Assembly: GCA_039977295.1 (NCBI GenBank) | Contig: JBDWDN010000003.1 | Location: 844,775-908,774, forward strand | Origin: Hellea sp039977295 | GTDB lineage: Bacteria > Pseudomonadota > Alphaproteobacteria > Caulobacterales > Maricaulaceae | Direction: 5' to 3' | Length of the DNA stretch: 64,000 nt | Shown here: in pieces, positions 26,085 to 34,064 of the stretch | Numbering within the stretch: the first letter of the stretch is position 1 | How the letters are laid out: each line of letters opens with the position of its first letter | Made by a program: the position numbers and the translations under genes | Notes under the pieces: model-generated | Database searches by the model: none | The model's input: the letters and a program-made list of their open reading frames with translations, nothing else | Told to the model about the DNA's origin: nothing

Positions 26085-26822
26085 ATGGCAACTCTCGACA
26101 GACGTTTTGTATTGCTAGGCGGGTTAAGTGCGGGCGGATTAACAGCGTGCGAAACGCTTGATCCAGCTGTTATAGACGGGATTTTAAATGGCGGTTATGG
26201 CGGGTTGTCCCAAGCGGACGCCGCGATGGGTATTCGCGCGGCACTGGATAATGGTATCGGAAACGCCATTGCGAATGTCGGTATACTCGATGGCTTCCTA
26301 GGCAATGCGCTTGTCCGTATTCCGCTCCCTAAAGTCTTGCAAGACGTGCAAGGCTACCTTCAGCCGCTCGGCGCCGATGGCTTGCTTGTCGAATTGCAAC
26401 AGCAATTAAACCGAGGCGCAGAAAAGGCCGCGCCTGTGGCCAAAGATATATTCTTGGGCGCCGTTCGTGACCTTACTATTACAGACGCCATCAATATTGT
26501 GCGCGGTCCAGATAATGCCGCAACAGACTATCTTGCGGGACGTACGACGACTAAGCTCGCCTCTCTCTTTTCACCGATTATGGAAAACGCGCTTAGCCAA
26601 ACAGGGGCGCTACAAATTGCCGATCAATTACAATCGACCATGCAAAATCTGCCTATCGGGCCTAACCTTAGTAATGCGCGCGGCGACCTCATTCAACACG
26701 GCGTAGAATACGGTCTCAAGGGCGTCTTTTATTATATCGGCGAAGAAGAAAAAGCTATTCGCGCCAATCCGGCTAAGCGCACCAGTGAAATTCTGCGGCG
26801 GGTCTTTGGGTCCCAATATTAG
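26085..26822 (+). CDS. DUF4197 family protein, predicted lipoprotein
   Basis: A 245-residue protein of the DUF4197 family (function unknown), recognised from GLSQADAAMGIRAALDNGI near residue 40 and the C-terminal ...DLIQHGVEYGLKGVFYYIGEEE and ANPAKRTSEILRRVFG. The start of the mature protein is a lipobox, LTAC, after a short DRRFVLLGGLSAGG leader whose twin arginine hints at Tat export. AGGAGG lies just upstream of the ATG at 26085. The frame is open far into the crotonase gene, but that extension is not credible. Confidence 0.85.
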   Translation: MATLDRRFVLLGGLSAGGLTACETLDPAVIDGILNGGYGGLSQADAAMGIRAALDNGIGNAIANVGILDGFLGNALVRIPLPKVLQDVQGYLQPLGADGLLVELQQQLNRGAEKAAPVAKDIFLGAVRDLTITDAINIVRGPDNAATDYLAGRTTTKLASLFSPIMENALSQTGALQIADQLQSTMQNLPIGPNLSNARGDLIQHGVEYGLKGVFYYIGEEEKAIRANPAKRTSEILRRVFGSQY

Positions 26823-26847
26823 GGCGGGTATAAAATCATAAATACAC

Positions 26848-26863
26848 TGTGACCAAGGTCACA
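26848..26863 (+). promoter_or_regulatory. CRP/FNR-type operator upstream of the trimeric autotransporter
   Basis: TGTGACCAAGGTCACA matches the CRP-family consensus TGTGA-N6-TCACA exactly and extends to an 18-bp palindrome with flanking C and G. Its centre is 65 bases before the autotransporter ATG, leaving room for a downstream promoter. Which family member binds is unknown. Confidence 0.65.
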
Positions 26864-26920
26864 GAAGGCCTTTCATGGCCTCGGTAAAGCGTTCTTATTG
26901 TTAATTAATAGGGGGCTTTC

Positions 26921-29395
26921 ATGTCTATTCTACCATCTTCAAAATCTTTACACTTTGTATCTGTATCTATTTCAGCTTTAGCTCTAATGGCAGGGGCGCA
27001 ATCTGCCTTTGCTCAAAGTAACGATGTAGATGCCTATGACGGCACTGTCTTGGGAGGTTGCGCCAACCCGACCGCCTTGACAGCTGCGTCCACAGATGGG
27101 CGTTTCCGCAATGTCGTCTCTGGCCGTCAGCACTGTATTGAAGATGATGCGCGTGATAATGTCGTCTCCGGCGGATTTCATACGATTGGAGAGCGCGCTG
27201 AGCTTAATACCGTTCGCGGGCAGCAAAACACGATAGGTAATTTTAGTTCAGGTAACCACGTCGACGGGTTTACAAATGTAATCTCTAATGGCGGTGGCGG
27301 TCATTTTATCCGTGGGGATAATAATACGATTGGCTTTAGTAGTGGAAATTCTATGTTTGGAAACCAAAACACATTGCTGGACACTGCGCGCAATAACTTC
27401 ATCGTGGGTGAACGAAATACGATTAATGGCGGCGGCGCGTCCGAGAACTTCATTGGCGGAGAGAGAAATACAATAGCCGCTGGCAGTGACGGCAATACTA
27501 TTCTTGGTAATCGCGCGTCGATAAATGGCGACTATAATTTTGTGGGCGGCGGAGATGGCTCCGTTGGCCCAACTGTAACCGGCCGAAATAACGTTGTCAT
27601 TGGGGCCGGCGCGAGCTCTGTTGTCGATAACGGCGTTGCGATTGGAACCAACTCGGCAGCAACACTTTCCTCCGTTGCAGCGCAAGCGGCTTGGACTGGC
27701 GGCACGGTTGGTTCGGTGACTTTCACGGAGGGCACAAATGCTCTACTCGGTGAAATGAATATTGGCCGCCGCCTGTTAACGGGTGTTGCAGATGGCCGCG
27801 TTGCATTGGGGTCCTCTGACGCAGTCAACGGCCATCAACTCTTTGAGGCGGTGAGCGCCGCTGGCGGCGGGTCAGGAGAGTGTAGCGATGGAATAGGGTC
27901 AGATTCGCACCTGTGCGGTGACGGCGCTCTGGCAGATGGTAATGGCGCAACAGCCACAGGTGATGGTGCTAATGCAAGTGGCGGCTTTACTGTGGCAACG
28001 GGGCGAAACGCTGCGGCGAGTGGTGACGCCTCTATCGCGAGCGGAATGAATAGCCGCTCTCAGGGTTTCCTCAGTAGCTCTTACGGCTTTGGCGCGAATG
28101 CCGTCGCGGATCAATCAATAGCGCTTGGCGCGCGCAGTATCGCGCAGGGGATAAACTCTACGGCGCTGGGATATGACGCGGCGGCCATACATGACGGGTC
28201 TACTGCGCTTGGCGCGAATTCCGAGACAACACGCGCAAATCAAATCATGATCGGAACCCTGTCACAAAGCGTAACGCTTGCGGGATTAAATTCTGCTTCG
28301 TCACTTGATGTTCAAGGCGCTGTTACAGGATTGGTGACAACAGATGCTGATGGAAACCTTGCATCTGATGGCGGGGCATTAGCCGCAAGTGTTGCAGATA
28401 ACCGCACGGATATCGATGCGAACACATCGGCTATTGCAGATAACCGTACGGATATTGACGCGAACACGTCGGCTGTTGCTGATAACCGCACAGATATTGA
28501 TGCAAATACCTCTGCCGTCGCAGATAACCGTACAGATATTGACGCAAATACGTCAGCTATTGCTGATAACCGTACGGATATCGATGCAAATACATCAGCT
28601 CTTGCGGATAACCGCACGGACATTGATGCCAATACATCGGCTGTTGCGGATAACCGGACGGACATTGATGCCAATACATCGGCTGTTGCAGATAACCGCA
28701 CGGACATTGATGCCAATACTTCAGCTGTTGCAGATAACCGCACGGATATTGATGCCAATACTTCAGCTGTTGCCGATAACCGGACGGATATTGATGCCAA
28801 TACTTCGGCTGTTGCAGATAACCGCACAGATATTGATGCCAACACATCTGCTGTCGCGGATAACCGTACAGATATTGACGCAAATACGTCAGCAGTGGCG
28901 GGTATTACAACGGGTGTTGGTGACTTGACAGACCGCGTCACGGCCAATGAAGAAACGAATGACTGGCAAGATATGGATATTGTTGCGAATACTGAAGCGA
29001 TTGCCACGGAATCCAATCGTAACGATGCTCAAGCGATAGCCATTAATGAAAATGCGGGCCGTATCTCTGATAATAGCCAGGCCATTTTAGGCAATGGCCG
29101 TTTGATCGCCGACAACCAAGCATTGATTGGCCGGAACTACAGTCTGATATTGGACAACTCTCAGCGTCTGGATAAGATGGCTAAAGGCGTTGCGATGTCG
29201 ATGTCGCTCCCGGATGCTTATTTGGACCGGTCAGAAACTCTGGCGATTGCTGGCGGCCTGGGCACGTTTGACGGGGAAGTCGGCTTTGGCGCGGCAATAA
29301 CGATCCGCGGCAATGACCAATGGAGCTTCTCAGCAGGATCTGCTTTAGCGGGCGGTGAATATGGCGGCAAGGTCTCGGCGCGCTGGTCGCGTTAG
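26921..29395 (+). CDS. YadA-like trimeric autotransporter adhesin
   Basis: An 824-residue surface protein of the type V secretion class. In order: a signal peptide (to about residue 32, ending SAFAQS); a first head of N-x-I-x-G type repeats (about 60-220, e.g. GERNTINGGG); a YadA-like head (AVAIG, ALGARS, ALGYDA; about 215-430); a coiled stalk of twelve exact-length 14-residue repeats (ADNRTDIDANTSAV, residues 492-659); a neck; and a C-terminal anchor of about 70 residues (AKGVAMSMSLPDAYLDRSET onwards, ending KVSARWSR) that would form the trimeric beta-barrel pore. Its predicted role is adhesion or aggregation. A CRP-type site lies upstream and a strong terminator downstream. Monocistronic. 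Confidence 0.9.
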   Translation: MSILPSSKSLHFVSVSISALALMAGAQSAFAQSNDVDAYDGTVLGGCANPTALTAASTDGRFRNVVSGRQHCIEDDARDNVVSGGFHTIGERAELNTVRGQQNTIGNFSSGNHVDGFTNVISNGGGGHFIRGDNNTIGFSSGNSMFGNQNTLLDTARNNFIVGERNTINGGGASENFIGGERNTIAAGSDGNTILGNRASINGDYNFVGGGDGSVGPTVTGRNNVVIGAGASSVVDNGVAIGTNSAATLSSVAAQAAWTGGTVGSVTFTEGTNALLGEMNIGRRLLTGVADGRVALGSSDAVNGHQLFEAVSAAGGGSGECSDGIGSDSHLCGDGALADGNGATATGDGANASGGFTVATGRNAAASGDASIASGMNSRSQGFLSSSYGFGANAVADQSIALGARSIAQGINSTALGYDAAAIHDGSTALGANSETTRANQIMIGTLSQSVTLAGLNSASSLDVQGAVTGLVTTDADGNLASDGGALAASVADNRTDIDANTSAIADNRTDIDANTSAVADNRTDIDANTSAVADNRTDIDANTSAIADNRTDIDANTSALADNRTDIDANTSAVADNRTDIDANTSAVADNRTDIDANTSAVADNRTDIDANTSAVADNRTDIDANTSAVADNRTDIDANTSAVADNRTDIDANTSAVAGITTGVGDLTDRVTANEETNDWQDMDIVANTEAIATESNRNDAQAIAINENAGRISDNSQAILGNGRLIADNQALIGRNYSLILDNSQRLDKMAKGVAMSMSLPDAYLDRSETLAIAGGLGTFDGEVGFGAAITIRGNDQWSFSAGSALAGGEYGGKVSARWSR
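28394..28897 (+). repeat. Twelve tandem 42-bp units in the adhesin stalk
   Basis: Exactly 504 bases, 12 x 42, encode ADNRTDIDANTS plus a variable pair (AV, AI or AL). Protein units are almost invariant while the codons vary from unit to unit, showing selection on the protein and not a very recent DNA expansion. Copy number could change by slippage or recombination and so alter stalk length. Confidence 0.95.
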
Positions 29396-29479
29396 AGGTC
29401 TGTCCTCAGCGGCAGCTTATTTTGAATAACACAACTTAAGCTAACAAAATTCATAAAAAATTAAGAATTAATTTGATTT

Positions 29480-29507
29480 CCACCGTGAGATGCTCACGGT
29501 GGTTTTT
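29480..29507 (+). terminator. Intrinsic terminator after the trimeric autotransporter
   Basis: CCACCGTGAG / CTCACGGTGG forms a perfect 10-bp stem with a 3-base loop followed by TTTTT. It ends the autotransporter transcript. Confidence 0.9.
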
Positions 29508-29567
29508 CAATTTGTGGAATTGGGGATTGGTAAACTTGGGGCGCACTCGAGTTAGGACACATTTTAG

Positions 29568-29861
29568 ATGCAGCTTAGGCTTATAATCGAGAACACGCCA
29601 TCTGACGAGCTTGCGCCCATGCCGCAATATCCGTCTGCTGATTTCATTGACGCCGCTTTGCGCACAGCCAAGCATTCCAAATCTAAAACGCGCAGTGCAA
29701 TTCTCGCCGATGTCTGTGATGTGCTGAGCTGCCACGCAGAAGACCTTAGCTTCATGTTTGAACATCAGGCCGTCCCGACACAAAACCGTCCAGTCTTTGA
29801 GCTGGAACTTCCTGATTACCGTATGAGCCTAAGTGACATATATAAGGTTGCTGCCGAATAG
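29568..29861 (+). CDS. Small hypothetical protein
   Basis: A 97-residue soluble protein with no signal peptide. AGGA lies about 11 bases upstream of the ATG, a weak but usable site. Composition and codon use resemble real genes here (even amino-acid mix, acidic C-terminal half). A shadow frame on the minus strand over the same bases looks unlike a protein. No family is recognised. It stands between a terminator and the sdhB leader, so it is probably its own transcript. Confidence 0.5.
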   Translation: MQLRLIIENTPSDELAPMPQYPSADFIDAALRTAKHSKSKTRSAILADVCDVLSCHAEDLSFMFEHQAVPTQNRPVFELELPDYRMSLSDIYKVAAE

Positions 29862-29893
29862 ATCCCAGATACTACTCCAGTTCGAAGGGGAGA

Positions 29894-29951
29894 GCGGGCG
29901 CGGCGGGACGCGACAAAAAAACATAAAAAAAGCAGTCGCATCCCGTCCCGC
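29894..29951. repeat. GC-rich inverted repeat with an A-rich loop, upstream of sdhB
   Basis: GCGGGCGCGGCGGGACGCGAC (29894-29914) is complementary, with a few mismatches, to GTCGCATCCCGTCCCGC (29935-29951). The 20-base loop is mostly A. No T-run follows on the plus strand. It ends 38 bases before the sdhB start, so it could lie in the sdhB leader or promoter. Confidence 0.45.
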
Positions 29952-29989
29952 TAGCCCGTATATAGGCTTTGAATAAAAAAGGTCGTCCC

Positions 29990-30769
29990 ATGGTACAGCT
30001 CACGCTTCCCAAAAATTCTAAAATTTCCAGCGGTAAAACTTGGCCCGCCGAAAAGGGCGCGACTAACGTTAAGACGTTTAAGATCTACCGCTATGATCCG
30101 TCGGATGGTAAGAACCCTTATTGGGATAGTTACCAAATTGATTTGGATGAGTGCGGCCCAATGGTGCTCGACGCCCTGTTTAAGATTAAAAATGAAATTG
30201 ACCCGACCCTAGCGTTTCGCCGCTCCTGCCGCGAAGGTGTTTGTGGCTCTTGCGCTATGAATATTGGCGGCCGTAACACCTTGGCCTGCACCAAAGCGAT
30301 TGACGATGTTGCGGGTAAAGATATCTCAATTTCGCCATTGCCGCATTTGCCAGTTGTGCGTGACCTCGTGCCGGATCTATCTAATTTCTATAAGCAATAC
30401 GCCTCTATTGAACCGTGGCTGCATACATCGACGCCGCTGCCGACTGAGGAAATCACCCAAACAACCGAAGACCGCGATAAGCTTGATGGCTATTATGAGT
30501 GCATTCTTTGTGCCTCTTGCTCAACGTCTTGCCCGTCTTATTGGTGGAATGGCGATCGCTATCTAGGCCCCGCCGCCTTGCTCCAAGCTTACCGCTGGTT
30601 AGTCGATAGCCGTGATGACGCCACAGAAGAACGCCTAGAAAAACTAGACGATCCATTCAAGCTCTACCGCTGCCACACAATCATGAACTGCGCCAATGTC
30701 TGCCCCAAAGGTCTAAACCCTGCTAAGGCGATTGCGGACGTTAAGAAGATGATGATCGCGCGCGGATAG
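29990..30769 (+). CDS. sdhB: Succinate dehydrogenase iron-sulfur subunit
   Basis: Carries electrons from SdhA flavin to the quinone site of complex II. The 259-residue product has the [2Fe-2S] cluster ligands CREGVCGSC plus a later Cys in NTLAC (about 75-100), and the [4Fe-4S]/[3Fe-4S] ligands CILCASCSTSCP and CHTIMNCANVCPKG. I take the ATG at 29990; the frame is open to a TTG at 29969 with no better ribosome binding site. Notably it stands alone, about 8 kb from sdhCDA. Confidence 0.97.
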   Translation: MVQLTLPKNSKISSGKTWPAEKGATNVKTFKIYRYDPSDGKNPYWDSYQIDLDECGPMVLDALFKIKNEIDPTLAFRRSCREGVCGSCAMNIGGRNTLACTKAIDDVAGKDISISPLPHLPVVRDLVPDLSNFYKQYASIEPWLHTSTPLPTEEITQTTEDRDKLDGYYECILCASCSTSCPSYWWNGDRYLGPAALLQAYRWLVDSRDDATEERLEKLDDPFKLYRCHTIMNCANVCPKGLNPAKAIADVKKMMIARG

Positions 30770-30901
30770 TTTTGAATAAGACTTGTGCGATTGAAGGCAA
30801 CGTAGAACGTTTTTCATCATTTATCTGAGCGCTGCATAGCCCATTCGGGTTGTGCTAAGCGCTTGTCTACAGCTCCCTAATCTAACCAAAACCTTACAAA
30901 T

Positions 30902-30915
30902 ACGACAGTTGTCGT
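30902..30915 (+). promoter_or_regulatory. Palindromic operator 1 (ACGACAnnTGTCGT)
   Basis: ACGACAGTTGTCGT is a perfect 6-bp inverted repeat around GT. An identical-arm copy lies 31 bp downstream (centre to centre), three helical turns away, so two dimers could bind the same face. The arms resemble BlaI/CopY/MecI-type repressor operators (TACnACAnnTGTnGTA) as I remember them. Confidence 0.65.
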
Positions 30916-30923
30916 TTATTTCC

Positions 30924-30953
30924 TTGAGAACTACGACACTTGTCGTGTAATGA
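30924..30953 (+). promoter_or_regulatory. Promoter overlapping palindromic operator 2
   Basis: TTGAGA (30924-30929) and TAATGA (30948-30953) are separated by 18 bases. The second palindrome ACGACACTTGTCGT (30933-30946) lies exactly in that spacer, the classic position for a repressor. The start codon of the next gene is 31 bases downstream. Confidence 0.55.
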
Positions 30954-30984
30954 GATAACGTTCATTATTCAAAGGAGACGATAC

Positions 30985-31299
30985 ATGCACACCACTCTAA
31001 AAATCGCCGGATTATCCGCTTTAACCCTCGCTTTCACCGCAGGCTCAGCTTTGGCTGGAGATGGCAAAGATTGCGATCATAAAAAGAAAACGGCTATGAA
31101 AACAACAGCAGCGTCAACCTCAACGGCAATGCCGCAAACGGTTGTTCTGTCAGCGACTGACAGCAAAGCGGCCAAGGTCAAGACTGCAAAGAAAGTGTAT
31201 AGCTTCGAAGACGCTCTTAAAATGTGCCAAGCAAAAGGGGCAGGTGACCTTCAAGCCTGCATTGATTATAAGACAGGCAAAATCGACGCGAAAAGCTAA
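30985..31299 (+). CDS. Small exported protein of unknown function
   Basis: A 104-residue protein with a clear Sec signal peptide (MHTTLKIAGLSALTLAFTAG and SALAG) and a short mature part rich in Lys, Thr and Ala, with GDGKDCDHKKK near its start and two more cysteines (KMCQAKGAGDLQACID) near its end. AAAGGAG precedes the ATG at 30985; the frame is open 15 codons further, but that would read through the promoter. A double-palindrome operator precedes it and a terminator follows, so it is a tightly regulated single-gene unit. The Cys/His content would fit metal or redox binding, but this is a guess. Confidence 0.8.
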   Translation: MHTTLKIAGLSALTLAFTAGSALAGDGKDCDHKKKTAMKTTAASTSTAMPQTVVLSATDSKAAKVKTAKKVYSFEDALKMCQAKGAGDLQACIDYKTGKIDAKS

Positions 31300-31332
31300 G
31301 AGCCTAGACTGTAATTCCTTTGGGGCACGAAG

Positions 31333-31360
31333 CCAGCGTCTTAGGGCGCTGGTTTTTTTT
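31333..31360 (+). terminator. Intrinsic terminator after the small exported protein
   Basis: CCAGCG and CGCTGG pair around an 8-base loop and are followed by eight T. It lies 33 bases after the stop codon. Confidence 0.85.
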
Positions 31361-31364
31361 GGTT

Positions 31365-32159
31365 CTAAAGCCCCTCAACGACCGCTCTTATCATATCACT
31401 CGCAGCGTCTGCGTTTTTCGGTAAGCTTTGCGCGTCTATTGGCCCTCCAAAAGTGAGGCTAAAGGTTTGGCCTTTTTTATTGAGCAGTTCATGGAAGAGG
31501 GTGATGTCGCGTAACTCGGCGCTAACCCAACTAAAAAAATAATAGAGTAAGCTGTTGCGAGCGCGCATCTGGAGCGGGACCACAGGGGCTTTATACTTAC
31601 GGGCGAGCATAGCCGCTGAGCTCTCCCAGCTTTGCTCACGCAGGCCGCGCCATGTCATTTTAGCGAGGCGGCCACTGGGAAATATAACGATGCATTTTTC
31701 GGCCTCCAATGCGGCTTTCATATCTATAAGGGTTTGCCGGGTCTTGGCCGAGCTACGTTTATCTTTCACCCATTCGACAGGTATGATGATGTCCTCCCCT
31801 TTGGGCATGACGCGCAGGGCATCGGCATTGGCAAGATAGACATGATCTGGGCGGCGCTCCCGAATGGCTTGAAAGACCGCCATCCCGTCAGCCAGACCGG
31901 TGGGATGGTTGCTGATGAGAATACAGCGCCCTGTCTTTGGAAGGTGATTGAGGCCCTGAACAGAGGTTCGGGGACTAATGTGGCGGGTGACCATCTTAAA
32001 AGCTTCGTGCCCGCTCATATCTTTTATAGCGTCAGCCAAGAAGACGGCCGCGTCATAGGCGAGCATACGGTAGAGGAGGGGCCGCACAGCTTTAAATAAG
32101 GCGGGCCGCCCGATTAATTTGGGCGCACGTTCGGCGATGAGCTGTTCGACAATATGCAT
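31365..32159 (-). CDS. PlsC-type lysophospholipid acyltransferase family protein
   Basis: A 264-residue acyltransferase related to 1-acylglycerol-3-phosphate and lyso-ornithine lipid acyltransferases. The catalytic HxxxxD motif is SNHPTGLADG (His and Asp), followed by a substrate block IFPSGRLAK corresponding to the FPEGxR motif. It probably transfers an acyl chain onto a membrane lipid at the cytoplasmic face. The exact lipid cannot be told. It is divergent from the arsenate reductase-like gene (44 bases apart). Confidence 0.82.
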   Translation of the reverse strand: MHIVEQLIAERAPKLIGRPALFKAVRPLLYRMLAYDAAVFLADAIKDMSGHEAFKMVTRHISPRTSVQGLNHLPKTGRCILISNHPTGLADGMAVFQAIRERRPDHVYLANADALRVMPKGEDIIIPVEWVKDKRSSAKTRQTLIDMKAALEAEKCIVIFPSGRLAKMTWRGLREQSWESSAAMLARKYKAPVVPLQMRARNSLLYYFFSWVSAELRDITLFHELLNKKGQTFSLTFGGPIDAQSLPKNADAASDMIRAVVEGL

Positions 32160-32203
32160 AGAGGTGTATTGACCAAGTTGCGCGAAATTGGCAAGGGCAT
32201 GGC

Positions 32204-32698
32204 ATGACCAAACCTCTCAACGTTCTTTTTCTCTGTACCGGCAATTCAGCGCGGTCGATTTTATCCGAAGCGCTCATGAATGATTTGGGGCAGGGTAAGT
32301 TTTTGGGATGGTCTGCGGGGAGTCATCCCAGCGGCGTGCCTCATCCCGACGGGCTCAAGGAACTGATGGCCCGCGGGCACCGTACGGATTTATACCGCTC
32401 TAAATCGTGGGATGAATTCACAGCCCAAGAAAATAATGCAAGCGCGCAGATGGATATTGTTGTGACAGTTTGTGATAATGCGGCCAATGAGGTCTGTCCC
32501 ATATTCCCGGGCGCGCATGTAATGGTGCATTGGCCTGCGCCGGATCCTGCCCATGTAGAGCCTTTGGAGGCCCGTCAGAAATCTTTCTCTGATGTCTATG
32601 ATTTATGCCGCGCGCGTATCGAGGCTTTGATAGCTCTGTCGCCGGATGAACTGAAAGATAAGTTCACTCTCCAAGCCATTGCGGATATTACAGTTTAG
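32204..32698 (+). CDS. Arsenate reductase / low-molecular-weight phosphotyrosine phosphatase family (thioredoxin-coupled ArsC type)
   Basis: A 164-residue protein with the P-loop FLCTGNSARS (nucleophile Cys11, Arg17) at the N-terminus, VVTVCDNAANEVCPIFPG (a later Cys pair used for redox relay in thioredoxin-type ArsC) and HWPAPDPA, where Asp acts as general acid. The extra Cys pair favours arsenate reductase over plain phosphatase. No arsenical pump or ArsR gene is adjacent, so a detoxification role is inferred from the family only. Confidence 0.87.
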   Translation: MTKPLNVLFLCTGNSARSILSEALMNDLGQGKFLGWSAGSHPSGVPHPDGLKELMARGHRTDLYRSKSWDEFTAQENNASAQMDIVVTVCDNAANEVCPIFPGAHVMVHWPAPDPAHVEPLEARQKSFSDVYDLCRARIEALIALSPDELKDKFTLQAIADITV

Positions 32699-32703
32699 GG
32701 CAT

Positions 32704-32730
32704 AAAAAAAGCCGCTCCGAAGAGCGGCTT
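32704..32730 (-). terminator. Intrinsic terminator of the MscS/CmpX-like gene
   Basis: On the minus strand AAGCCGCTC / GAGCGGCTT form a 9-bp stem with a 4-base loop and are followed by a run of T (seven A on the plus strand, 32704-32710). It also lies just after the arsenate reductase-like gene and may act weakly for that strand. Confidence 0.85.
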
Positions 32731-32750
32731 CTCATTTGATTTCGCAGTGC

Positions 32751-33965
32751 TTACTTCTTACGGGTTGTTGTTGCTTTTTTGTTTGGCAACCACTCAGCAA
32801 GCTTCTTGCCAGCCCATTCGCGTCCACCAAGACCGAAGGCAATCGCGCCGCCAACACCGGCAGCAACAGCTGCGGCCATGACAGAATAACGGAAGGCTGT
32901 ATCAACAATGCCTTCACCAAGCTGCATAGTCTCAAGACCCATGAATGTTACGATGATCATTGTAGCATATTTAATGATCTTACCAGCAAGGTCGCCAGAT
33001 GTTTGGGTAACAATCTTGGACACAAAGTTAGCAATGAACAAACCAGCGCCGATGATAACTGCGCCAAGCACGACACGGCCACCAACTTCGAGGAGTGTGT
33101 TAAAGACGTTCGTTAGCTCAGGAATACCTAGAGCTTTCATTGCGGCTGTTAGGCCCATCAAAGCAATACCGATAAAGCTAACATTTGCAATTACGTTTGA
33201 AGGAACAAAGTTTGGACCTTCGCCGTCTATACTTGCTACAGATGTAAGTGATTTATCAACGCCCAATGCGGGGAGCGTGCTTTTTGCTAAGTTAGAAACA
33301 AAGCGGCCGATAAAGACAAATACAGCGAGAATAATCGCAGCACCGATGATGCTTGGAATATAGCCAAGGATAGTGTTTAGAAGTTCTGATACTGGACCAG
33401 ATACGCCTGGGATGTCCCAGATGCCAATTGCCGTTACAGCAAAGATGATTGTTACAATCGCCGCAGCCAATCCACCAAGGCTACGTGCCAAAGATGATGA
33501 AGGTGTTCCGTCTTCAGTTTTTCCACTGACACCGAAACGCGCAGCAAGTCGGTCAACTTGAGCGGCTTCAAGTGTTGAGGACAATGCTTCTTTAACAACT
33601 TTTGAAAGCATCAGACCAACAGCTAGAACTGCGCCGCCAACAAGAAGCTGAGGGACATAATCAAAGATATTTGTCATCATGCCTTTAATTGGGGCAAGTG
33701 ATTCAGCAACCATTGGGAATTGACCTAGGCCCATAAGAATGAAGACCAACCAAAGAACCCAAAAGACAGCTTTTGCAAGTGATTTGCCGATATTACCGCC
33801 AGTTGTTTTGGCTTTCTTACCAAGACCTGTACGGTTTATACCGCCAGCAACAACAGCTGCGGCAATTTTTGAGATGAAATAACCGACGACAATTGTCACC
33901 AGCGCGATAACAGGTCCCACGGCCCAAGCGGGCAGGAAGCTGAGATGTTGAGAAATTTGGTCCAT
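32751..33965 (-). CDS. Mechanosensitive-channel-like / CmpX-type membrane protein
   Basis: A 404-residue protein with repeated TM-helix modules: pairs of hydrophobic helices such as VGPVIALVTIVVGYFISKI, PQLLVGGAVLAVGLMLSKVV, IIGAAIILAVFVFIGRFVS and VVLGAVIIGAGLFIANFVS, each followed by a basic or polar stretch. The C-terminal helices AAAVAAGVGGAIAFGLGGRE resemble the pore-lining helix of MscS-family proteins. No MscS beta-domain follows, so it may be a CmpX-like regulator of osmotic or envelope stress. GGAGGG precedes the ATG at 33965; the frame is open upstream for 21 codons with no signal. Confidence 0.75.
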   Translation of the reverse strand: MDQISQHLSFLPAWAVGPVIALVTIVVGYFISKIAAAVVAGGINRTGLGKKAKTTGGNIGKSLAKAVFWVLWLVFILMGLGQFPMVAESLAPIKGMMTNIFDYVPQLLVGGAVLAVGLMLSKVVKEALSSTLEAAQVDRLAARFGVSGKTEDGTPSSSLARSLGGLAAAIVTIIFAVTAIGIWDIPGVSGPVSELLNTILGYIPSIIGAAIILAVFVFIGRFVSNLAKSTLPALGVDKSLTSVASIDGEGPNFVPSNVIANVSFIGIALMGLTAAMKALGIPELTNVFNTLLEVGGRVVLGAVIIGAGLFIANFVSKIVTQTSGDLAGKIIKYATMIIVTFMGLETMQLGEGIVDTAFRYSVMAAAVAAGVGGAIAFGLGGREWAGKKLAEWLPNKKATTTRKK

Positions 33966-34038
33966 GAGTGGAACCCTCCGAAAATTAAAATAGCCCGCAA
34001 TCGGGCCCCCTGACCGCGCAAAATACACAGCCCTTGTA

Positions 34039-34064
34039 GTTCATGTATAAATATTAACATGAAC
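34039..34064. promoter_or_regulatory. Inverted repeat in the divergent promoter region
   Basis: GTTCATGT and ACATGAAC are perfect inverted repeats around a 10-base AT-rich centre. They lie 74 bases upstream of the CmpX-like start and 79 bases upstream of the small membrane protein, a suitable place for a regulator of either. Confidence 0.4.

Noticed and set aside
28394..28897. CRISPR-like periodic repeats
   Set aside because: The 42-bp units are contiguous without spacers and encode a coiled-coil stalk.
28312..29016. Long open frame antisense to the adhesin stalk (234 codons)
   Set aside because: It mirrors the 42-bp repeats and is low-complexity (repeats of Ser/Val/Arg); an artefact of the periodic coding strand.
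29451..29783. Minus-strand 110-codon frame over the small hypothetical gene
   Set aside because: It runs through the strong terminator at 29480-29507 and its composition is unlike a protein.
30826..30874. AGCGCT...AGCGCT near-palindrome after sdhB as a terminator
   Set aside because: The loop is long and no T-run follows.
32204..32698. Arsenic-resistance operon
   Set aside because: Only the ArsC-type gene is present; no ArsR, ArsB or Acr3 gene lies nearby.
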